NCBI GenBank assembly: GCA_039090855.1
Contig: CM077024.1
Coordinates: 68,574,594 to 68,638,593 of the forward strand
Length of the DNA stretch: 64,000 nt
Direction: 5' to 3'
Origin: Macrothele yani
Lineage: Eukaryota > Arthropoda > Arachnida > Araneae > Macrothelidae
Part shown: positions 56,390 to 64,000 of the stretch, piece by piece
Layout: each line of letters starts with the position of its first letter
Numbering within the stretch: position 1 is the first letter of the stretch
Position numbers and translations under genes: made by a program
Notes under the pieces: model-generated
The model's database searches: none
What the model was told of the DNA's origin: nothing
The model's input: only the letters and a program-made list of their open reading frames with translations

Positions 56390-56454
56390 TACACTATCTA
56401 CCAACATGTAATTGGACACCTGTGATAGCAAAGGAAAACGAAGTTTATTTACCT

Positions 56455-57564
56455 TCAATAGTTGGTGGAGCCTCCATGAGCGGCGATTACGGCTGCGGCC
56501 CTCCGGGGCATGCTCTCAACCAGGCGTTGTACGACGGCTAGCGGTATTTTCTTCCAGTCGGCTTGGAGAAGACAGGTCAGTTCCTTCACCGATTTCGGAC
56601 GGTGGGGGCACCCCTTAAGTCGACGCTCCAACTCGTCCCAGAGGTGTTCGATAGGGTTAAGGTCCGGGCTCTGCGTAGGCCAGTCCATTCGAGTAACCCC
56701 ATTGTCACCATACCAAGCCATGGTGGACCTTGCAGCATGACAGGTGGCATTGTCATCCTGAAAGTAACATGGGTCCACCCCGTAAAACTGTCACAACGTA
56801 GGAAGCGCATGGTCATCCAAAATGGTGCAGTAGGTCTCGGCGTTGAGTCTACCAGAAATTGCGAACAAGGGTCCCAAGCCATACCAGGAGAAACACCCCC
56901 AGATCATAATTATACCGCCGCCGAACTTCACAGTTTGCACAATAAATTCCGGCAGGAGGCGTTCTCCAGGCAGACGCCAAACCCAGACTCTGCCATCCGA
57001 ACGGTAGAGAATGAACCTTGATTAGTCACTCCAGAGAACCTGTTTCCACTGTTCAACGGTCCACTGTCGACGTTCTTTGCACCACGTTAGCCGAGCAGCG
57101 CTATTGGATTTGGTGATCAAAGGCTTGTGTGCGGCAGCACACAAGCCTTTGATCACCAAAGATCTTACATGAAGCAAAAGTTCAGTATGATCGAATATAC
57201 GAAGGAAGTGGAGAATTACTGCTTGGCAACCGAGTAGATGGGCTTCCTTACGGATGGTATTCATCAAAAGAAAACTCCCGGATGCCTGTTGAAACTCTTC
57301 GCGTATGTGGCCCATCGATTTGGCGCGGTTCTTCCGAATTTCTATGGCCAGCACCCGTCGGTCTCTAACTCCCAGTTTTGCGAGTCTGCCGGGTGGGGGC
57401 ACATTCGGACAGTCACCTCTCATCTTCCACTTGCCAATCACGTAGGCCACTATCGATTTTGGGTACTTCAACTCGCTGGATATGTCACGTATGGATCGGC
57501 CATTTCTGTGATACCCGACGATTACACCTTTCTCGAAATCAGAGATCTCCGAACTGAGTGGCAT
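56455..57564 (-). pseudogene. Tc1-like transposase (DD34E) with foreign insert
   Basis: Likely start is ATG 57564 (MPLSSEISDFEKGVIVGYH), then a helix-turn-helix (RSIRDISSELKYPKSIVAYV). After NTIRKEAHLLG about 27 foreign codons intervene before AAAHKPLITKSNSAARLTW, without breaking the frame. QWKQVLWSD provides the first Asp, but the next codon is TAA where Glu is expected (57019-57021). A TGA follows in LPTLRQFYG (about 56793). CYFQDDNATCHAA has the second Asp and DLNPIEHLWDEL the Glu, 34 residues apart. It ends VIAAHGGSTNY at the natural C-terminus. Two stops plus the insert disable it. Confidence 0.9.
57109..57217. repeat. Snap-back palindrome followed by a 59-bp inverted copy of distant DNA
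   Basis: Arms 57109-57132 and 57137-57160 (24 bp, perfect) surround the loop GGCA. Immediately after, 57159-57217 equals the reverse complement of 55458-55516 without mismatch. Transposase homology resumes after it. Confidence 0.93.
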
Positions 57565-57713
57565 CTTGCATGCGACTGGTTGCGTTGTTGTTTCCCACAC
57601 GATATTTAACGGCGGTGGCCGTTACGTGCATTAGGACCGCAGATATCGTCGATTGCAGGGGTGTCCAATTACTTGTTGGTAGATAGTATATATATATATC
57701 ATCATCATCATTG

Positions 57714-59671
57714 TCAACCATTATCAATCCACTGCTGGACGAAGGTCTCCCCAAGTTTCCTCCACAACGGCCTGTCTTGTGCCAGTCTCCTCCATGTCAC
57801 TCCCGCATACTTTCGAATTTCATCCACCCATCTTCCATGTGGTCTTCTTCTGGGTCTTTTCCTGTCCCTTGGAATCCAATCTAAAATTTCGGCTGTCCAT
57901 CGATGGTCTGTTCTTCTGGCAGTATGTCCAGCCCATTGCCATTTCAGGGATTTAACTCTGATCATGATGTCTTCCACTCTTGTCATTTTTCGGATCCACG
58001 AGTTCCTCTTCTTATCTCTCCTGGTTACACCAAGCATGCACCTCTCCATGCTTCTTTGAGATGTCTGCAGCCTTTGCATGTCTCTTTTAGTTAAGGTCCA
58101 CGTCTCTGCACCATACGTAAGCACTGAAAGGATGCATTGATCAAACACTTTTCTTTTAAGACATAATGGCATATTGCTCTTGAAAATTACGCTGTTTCTT
58201 ACAAAAGCTCTCCAGGCAAGTTTTGTACGCCGATTAATTTCTTCATCAATGTGACCCTCACTTGATATCTGCTGTCCAAGATAAACGTACGTGTCTGTTA
58301 TCTCCAGCTTTTCTCCATCAATCGATAAATCTTCATTTCTTGTAAAAGCATTGAACATCACTTTTGTCTTCTGAAAGTTCATTTTTAATCCACTTCTTTA
58401 CTCATGTCAGCAAGTTCCTGGATCATACTCTGCAGCTCTGATGGGGTAGTTGCAAAAATGACTACGTCATCAGCAAAACGAAGGTGGGTTAGATAATCTC
58501 CATTAATCTTTATCCCTTTGTTTTCCCAGCTCAGCGACTGAAAAACACCCTCCAATGTGGCATTAAAGAGCTTCGGAGATATGGTGTCACCTTGTCTCAC
58601 TCCCTTTCCAATTTTTACGTGTGTTGTATTTTCAAACAGCCTAATCTTTGCACTTGCATTTTCATAGATGTTATTAATAATATTATCGTATGCATCTTCA
58701 ATACCGCAGGTTTTCAGAGCCATTGTAACTGCTGATGGTTTCACCGAATCAAAGGCTTTTTCATAATCGATAAAAGCCATGCACAATGGAAGTTCATATT
58801 CCCTTGCTCTTTCAATTAGTTCTCTCAGCACGTGGATATGATCTATTGTGCTGTAGCCACTCCTGAATCCAGCTTGTTCTCTCGGTTGAGCCATGTCCAG
58901 TGTTACCTTCAAGCGGTGTGAAAGAACTTTAGTGAAGATTTTATAAACTACTGATAGGAGGCTGATAGGTCTGTAGTTTCCGAGATCCTCAATGTCACCT
59001 TTCTTATGTAGCAGGATCATTGTAGCGGTGTTCCAATCCTCAGGAATCTTTCCTTCATTAAGGCATCGAGTGAAAATTTGGGCGAGTACTGTTTCGATTT
59101 CTCCACTTGCTTCTTGTATGATGTCTACAGTAATTCCATCTTCTCCTGGAGCTTTTCCTCGCTTCATGTTCTTGATTGCATGTGCAACTTCTGCTGGAAG
59201 GACTGGAGGAACTCTGGTACTGGTATCTTTCATGATGTCTGGAGTGCATATATCATCCCTTTCATATAATTTGGAGTAGAAATCTTTCACTCTTGTCAAA
59301 ATTTCGCCTCTATTTCTTGTTACAGAACCATCTTCTTTTCTCAGTGCCATAATCTGTTTTCTTCCCTTACTGAGATGTCCCTTTGCTATCTTTAGGCTTT
59401 GGTTGTTTTCAATTGCTTTCCTCACTAGTTCACAGTTGAATTTCCTTACGTCTTCAGTGATACTTTTTCTTACTGTCTTGCATAGCTCTATATATTCCAC
59501 TTTGGAAGTCACATCTTCTTTAGTTGTCCTCATCTCTCTTCTTTTTTGCATCAACATTTTGGTTTTTCCTGATAATTTGCGCATATGCAACTTGTTCTTA
59601 GACCCAGCTAATTTTGTTGCTGTTTCCATAAGAGCTTTGGTTACTTTTCTGTTAACTTCAGAGATGTCCAC
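57714..59671 (-). pseudogene. RTE reverse transcriptase
   Basis: The first block (58385-59671) holds MKRGKAPGEDGITVDI, NYRPISLLSVVYKIFTKVL, MAFIDYEKAFDSV (motif A), GVRQGDTISPKLFNATLE (motif B) and LRFADDVVIFATTP (motif C, FADD intact). Loss of one G in GTGGGATTAAAAATG near 58385 shifts the frame. The second block (57714-58382) continues MNFQKTKVMFNAF, YVYLGQQIS and the thumb and tail, including WAGHTARRTDHRW and a basic RDRKRPRRRPHGRW. It performs target-primed reverse transcription in intact elements. One frameshift here. Confidence 0.9.
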
Positions 59672-59718
59672 TTCTTCCGATGTTAGGCCTTCTAAAGCAG
59701 AGAACCTGTTCTTCAGTT

Positions 59719-60672
59719 CTAACTTGAAGGTATTATGGTGTTTTTAAGGTTGGTTATGTCAATACATTTTGTTTGTCTTATGAGCTTGCCACGTTCAAGT
59801 TTAGTGTTGAGGTGCATCTTACATCTCACCAATCTATGGTCACTACCTGTGTTGAACTTGTTTAGCACACTGCAGTCTTCTATGACGAATTTTTTGTTAC
59901 ACATAATAAAATCAATTTCACTTTTCGTCCCATTTGGATGTCTCCATGTCCATTTCCTGTGTGGCTTTTTCTTGAAGAAGGAGTTCAAGATGAAAAACCT
60001 TTCTGCCTCTGCAAACTCAACGAGAATATTTCCACGCTGGTTTCTGTTGCCATGACCAAATTTACCTACTGAAGTTTCATTCTGTTGCCGTTGCCCTATT
60101 TTTGCATTGAAATCTCCCATAATTATTTTCAAGTGCTGCTTACCTTTATTATTTAGATGACAAATTTCCTCATAAAATTCTTCAATTTCTTCTTCAGGAT
60201 GACTTGTGGTGGGTGCATAAGTTTGAATAATCTGAGCCTGGTATCTTTTCGAGAGTTGGATAACAAGTCGTGCAGCTCTGTCAGAGGAACTTTCAACTTC
60301 TACAACTTTATCCTTCAGTTTCTTGTTTATTATAAATCCAACACCACTAGTTCTGCCAGTATCTGTCCCACGATAGTAGAAGAGATGTCCACTTTTCAGT
60401 TCGATGAGATCTTCTCCTTTTCTCCTTACCTCACTTAGCCCCACGATGTCCCACTTGATCCTTTGTAGTTCCTCTTCCAATTCAAGAAGCCTTGAATCAG
60501 AAGATAGGGAGCGTCCATTGTAAGTAGCCAAGGTCAGCATCAGATGGCAGCCTAGTCCAGTCCTCCGGGGATTCTTAGCACCCTCTGCCTTCATGTCGCA
60601 CTGGCCGCTGCCTTGACCAGGTACATTCCAGCTGCCGGAGACTGAGGGCCAAGATTTAAGTTGTGGAATCAT
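59719..60672 (-). pseudogene. RTE apurinic-type endonuclease
   Basis: ATG at 60672 opens MIPQLKSWPSV. The nuclease core follows: LTLATYNGRSL, DIVGLSEVRRKG (catalytic Glu), LFYYRGTD, SGVGFIINKKL, AQIIQTYAPTTSH, LKIIMGDFNAKIGQ, KSEIDFIMCNKK and FNTGSDHRLVRCKM (catalytic Asp-His). All expected motifs of the LINE endonuclease are present. The frame should continue into the reverse transcriptase, but one T is missing from a T-run near 59743 (five T here, six in copy 1), so it ends early. Confidence 0.9.
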
Positions 60673-60880
60673 TTTGGGGGGGTTTGGCCATAACTCACCA
60701 CGCTGGCCAAGCGGGTTGGTGAGTGTGGGATAGAATTTCCTCTAATCCCGATGGTATAGTTATACCGCTATTGGCGGTCGTCAGAGTCCCTTTAGTGGGA
60801 ACAGGATGCACCACGAGAAGGCGGGGTTGACATTTGTCAAGGAGAGGCTGTGATGTTACGCATCACCTGACCTTACATCC

Positions 60881-60886
<6 letters not shown>

Positions 60887-60920
<34 letters not shown>
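60887..60920. repeat. TA microsatellite
   Basis: Seventeen or so TA units at the 5' edge of the RTE copy. Confidence 0.95.
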
Positions 60921-60921
<1 letters not shown>

Positions 60922-61599
60922 AAGTTTTTATTGTTTTTTCATTATTTCAGGTAATGTTTGCAGAAAAGTTCTAAAAATATTTGAGGCACAATACATAATG
61001 AAAAATTATCCCAAATGAGTTTTTAATGAGTAACATTACGAATAAAATAAATGGCACAAAGGAACATGTTGAAAATCACAATTATTATTTAATTTAAAAC
61101 TAAAACTCAGTCAGAATGTTGCACCCAACGAGTGCTTATTCGCAGGTACATATGAGAAAATCCCTGATTCTAGCGACAAATAACCCTGTCCTTGAGAATG
61201 GAAAACCTGTCTACAAGGATGGAAAACATTCGTGTGAAACAACGTATGTTATTCCGAGTCCGGAGTCACGATGCAGTCGAAAGTCGCCTATCCATTTCCG
61301 TTTCTGTGTATCCTGTCCCAAATTTTCTTGCTTTGCTTCCTAGAAATTGATTTGACTACAATGAAATACTCCCCACAGAGGTTACTAACAGATAAAACAA
61401 CTCGGGAGCAAAAGAGTGATTTTTTTGCGTGATAATTTATTACTATATATTTATTGCTGTTCAGATTCATTCTTAGACAAAAGCGACGCAACTTAAAGCA
61501 AGCATGCCACCGTAATGAAGCTTAGCACGTGAGTTGTGGAGAAAGAGATAAAGAAGTGATTGCAATATCACAGCAGAAAAACTCTTTATCTCACAAATC
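60921..61599. other. No gene recognised
   Basis: AT-rich, short frames only. Confidence 0.5.
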
Positions 61600-62515
61600 G
61601 TAGCATAACTCTTACAGATTAATATCTGATAAAGTTTCCTCTGTCTGCGATGCACGCCGATATATGCGTGGCATGGTGTTAAACAAAGCTCTGATGTTGT
61701 TAGGCGACAGATTGTGCTATGAGGTCTGAAATCTGAAACTGATGCACACCATATTCCGTGATGATATTCAATGATGGACACAGACGACTTCTTAGCATAT
61801 AGAAGAAATGGCTGGCTGAGGGAGAGTTGCAACACTGCAGATATACGCCCAGGAAAGGCGAACCGTTTGTGGCCTGACAAAATGCTAAATTCGTCTAGTG
61901 ATGTTACGTGAAAGGCAGGCGACGGTCGCAGGATATCTTGGACGTATCGCAATGCTGTTAATATTCCGGTTACCATGGTAACAGGCGTCCGGCTGTTACA
62001 GAAGATGAGTCCTGACGGGAGAGCTGCGCAGGTCTATTCCATATTCGATACTGTGGTCATCTGTCCTGAGGCAAAACAGAAAACAATTCGTTGTTGGAAA
62101 AAAATAGAAGACGTATAAAGATAATAGAAGACGTCTAAAGGACGACTTAATAGAAGACGTCTAAATGATGACGAGAATGAAGTCCTGCCCCTGCATGTCG
62201 TCTCGCAAAGGCGGGCGACGATACAGGATGCTGTGAAGAGGCCTCTACTACGTTTTGCATAATGATGGACAAAGAATAAGTTGGCGCTCTTTGGGATTAT
62301 CGAACTGTGGGACGATCCTCTCGCCCAGTTGTCCTCCTGGACTGACCACAATGTTCTCAGCATGTGTGCGTCCCATCACATACACATTGCTGCTAACACC
62401 GACTCATTCCTTCTTCACTGCGACTTAAATGGAGGACGATTCTTCAACATGACGAGCCTGCTTCCGTCACTCCCCCGATGCAGCCCCTCTCAAATGCCCT
62501 CAATTGTGCGTACGG
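61600..62515 (-). pseudogene. Tc1-like transposase relic
   Basis: Minus-strand pieces match a Tc1-like enzyme in order: LRAFERGCIGGVTEAG (about 62500-62455), HTHAENIVVSPGGQLGERIV (about 62390-62320), GILTALRYVQDILRP (about 61965-61920, compare GTLTAQRYVDDILRP) and NIRALFNTMPRIYRR (about 61695-61650, compare the TMPRRIAACI ending). The segment that should hold the second Asp and the Glu is unrecognisable and the whole is shortened. No inverted ends found. Very old. Three copies of AATAGAAGACGT at 62103-62165 lie inside it. Confidence 0.6.
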
Positions 62516-63274
62516 TCCTTTAAGGCGTCGTCAAAAGATGATTAGCGGCAACTGAAGTGAACGCACCCGATAATGCAGTCAGAATGTTCGTAAGAAGCGT
62601 CTACAGCTCTTATCTAGGCCACTGTGTGCGGGATTCAAATGCACTATGGGAACGAAATGGGCTTTGGTTGGCGGAAAAACTTTTGTCATTTGCATGCTTA
62701 GCCAGGAGGTGTTTGCATTTGCATACCAACTTTCACGGTTCGCAGGATATTTTATCGGGGTGCGTATTTTTGTTTCAGGTTTTTCTTTCGTATTTTTCCC
62801 ATATTCGTGGAGTTAGGGCAGTTTTCCGTAAAACGTTATCTTTAAAAAGTTGACTTCGTGAGAAATTCCGTTGTTTGACTTGACCTTAGATTCCTTTTCT
62901 CTTTAGCAGCATTTTGTTCATCAGTAAAATTTAAAATGGGTTTGCCGTTTTTCTTCTTTAAAAACAAAATGTTGAGTATATTATAGCATTTCAAAACACA
63001 TTTATTAATGCACTATGATGAGGCAGCAAAACATGCTTGGGAAACGTAACCTGCGATGAGAGCATGAGTTCTTCTAGGCTTATGAACGATTTACAATGGG
63101 AAGTCGAAAACAATAACCGTAAAAACTTGGTTTCTGGTATTAAATTCTTAAAATAACGCGGTGTCTAATAAAGTATCTCTATGATGAGGTTTAGCGCGTT
63201 TATCAAGTGCTTTATATTATGTTGCCACTATAATATTAGAGAAACGAGGAAACAAATACGATACCTTCAATATA
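62516..63274. other. No gene recognised
   Basis: AT-rich, short frames only. Confidence 0.5.
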
Positions 63275-64000
63275 CACAGTCGTATCAGAATAATATGACC
63301 ATCCCCAGAATCACAGTGTACGCGCCCAGGCGGGTCACAGAGTGCCCGTGACAAGGTCGACCACACAGAGATACATATAAGTGGCCGGACAGAACAGATG
63401 AGTTATAGTGCGTAACGTGAGCACGATGGGCAGAGGTAGTGATTTGATGGACGTTCAAAAAGGAATGATCGTCGACTACCGCGCCAAGTAGAAGCATCTC
63501 AGAAACAGCAGACTTCGTGGGCTGTTCGCGTGGTGCTGTAGTAAGGGTGTACCAAGAAAGGACCCCTGGCACACCAGGTACCTCCCGACGTCATGACTAT
63601 GGAGCACCAAAGGCCATCAACTCCAGAAGAGAACGTCGCCTCTGTCAACTGGTAGAAGACAATCGGCGCGCAAAAGTGCAGCAACTGACCGTGCAAATGA
63701 ACGCTGGGACACCCAGGTACGTGTCTCCGATAACAATAGAGCGAACTCTGTTACGCATGGGTCTTCTGAGTCGGCGCTGCGTCAAGACGCCCATATTAAC
63801 CCAAGTTCATCGCCAACGACGCCTGCAGTTCGCATGGGAATACCGTCATTGGACAGTGGTAGAGCAGAAAAAAGTTGCCTTCTCCAATGAATCGAGGTTT
63901 CTATTTCTCAAAAGTGACGAGGGGTGGTCGATACGGCGTCAGATACACGAGAACCAACGCCCGAACACACTTGTCGGTCGAGTATAGGCCGACGGTAGCA
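63275..64000 (+). mobile_element. Tc1-like transposon, cut by the window end
   Basis: Left end TACACAGTCGTATCAGAATA at 63273 has the look of a Tc1-like TIR with TA at its edge. The transposase reads toward the window end and the right TIR lies outside. Confidence 0.8.
63426..64000 (+). pseudogene. Tc1-like transposase, first catalytic Asp replaced by Asn
   Basis: ATG 63426 opens MGRGSDLMDVQKGMIVDYRA, then a TAG. After a shift the frame from about 63500 continues VGCSRGAVVRVYQERTPGTP (end of the helix-turn-helix), DYGAPKAINSRRERRLCQLV, SPITIERTLLRMGLLSRRC and WTVVEQKKVAFSNESRFLFL. The last is the WTDESRF motif with Asn in place of Asp (AAT at about 63887). The frame stops at 63987, before the VMVWG region. 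The second Asp and the Glu are beyond the window. Confidence 0.85.

Larger units (their letters stand above)
56390..57690 (-). mobile_element. Tc1-like transposon with an internal templated insertion
   Basis: Inverted ends TACACTATCTACCAACATGT (56390) and TATACTATCTACCAACAAGT on the other strand (to 57690), about 35 bp alike. The right end abuts the TA repeat and the RTE copy. The element is expanded by roughly 80 bp at 57137-57217. Confidence 0.9.
57700..60884 (-). mobile_element. RTE-type LINE, copy 2, near full length
   Basis: Minus strand: a 5' region of about 210 bp (to about 60884), endonuclease and reverse transcriptase, and a 3' end formed by an ATG/CAT microsatellite (57700-57711) only a few bases after the stop codon, as in RTE elements. 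The flanks are TA repeats on both sides (57687-57699 and 60887-60920), which hides the target duplication. Two single-base losses break the ORF. Except for the part deleted in copy 1, the two copies are almost identical. Confidence 0.9.

Noticed and set aside
61116..61343. 75-codon frame with a plausible-looking peptide
   Set aside because: No family recognised, no splice or promoter context, length expected by chance.

Overview
This window is eukaryotic nuclear DNA from an animal, most likely an arthropod. I found no convincing host gene, rRNA gene or functional tRNA gene. The sequence is AT-rich and is dominated by transposable elements: Tc1/mariner elements (DD34E and DD34D), a Tc5/pogo-like element, a Helitron, RTE-type and CR1/Jockey-type non-LTR retrotransposons, Penelope-like elements (PLEs) with GIY-YIG domains, tRNA-derived SINEs, LTR fragments, minisatellites and tandem arrays. 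The arthropod assignment is an inference from this mixture; the sequence does not name a species.

Layout. 1-6760: an inverted pair of PLE ends, a Helitron on the minus strand (1904-3239) carrying a PIF1-like helicase relic, then mostly unrecognised DNA. 6760-9450: a decayed Jockey-like LINE. 10206-11570: an unrecognised coding-like stretch. 12413-13629: a Tc1-like element. 14293-14697: a 25-bp minisatellite. 14883-16623: an RTE copy with perfect target-site duplications and an in-frame internal deletion. 17011-18430: two copies of a tRNA-derived SINE (here SINE-B). 18434-20644: a Tc5-like element with long inverted repeats. 22001-23150: a 127-bp duplication and an RTE relic with an insertion. 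23264-26950: two PLE copies forming a 1.8-kb inverted repeat, each ending in a hammerhead ribozyme. 27050-30113: two Tc1-like elements. 31150-38960: two PLE relics with a CR1/Jockey-like relic between them. 40444-43496: a mariner and a Tc1-like element. 43610-48110: a near full-length CR1/Jockey-like LINE on the minus strand, interrupted by a three-copy cluster of a tRNA-Thr-like SINE (here SINE-A). 48170-50570: two tandem arrays separated by a TIR element flanked by TTAA that itself holds a solo LTR. 51691-52903: a mariner. 53704-54880: SINE-B and a second LTR. 56390-60884: a Tc1-like element abutted by the longest RTE copy. 61600-62515: a Tc1 relic. 63275 to the end: a Tc1-like element cut by the window edge.

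How the elements relate. Nearly all coding regions are broken by stops, indels or catalytic substitutions, so this is a graveyard of several transposition waves with nested insertions (SINE in LINE, LTR in TIR element, RTE at a Tc1 end). Two things stand out beyond ordinary TE content. First, the PLE pair carries two identical hammerhead ribozymes in which all three helices can be drawn. Second, small snap-back palindromes (arms 19-24 bp, loops 4-9 nt) recur at five independent places. One of them is followed by a 59-bp segment identical to DNA 1.6 kb away in the opposite orientation. These look like scars of replication template switching. No new enzymatic system could be demonstrated.
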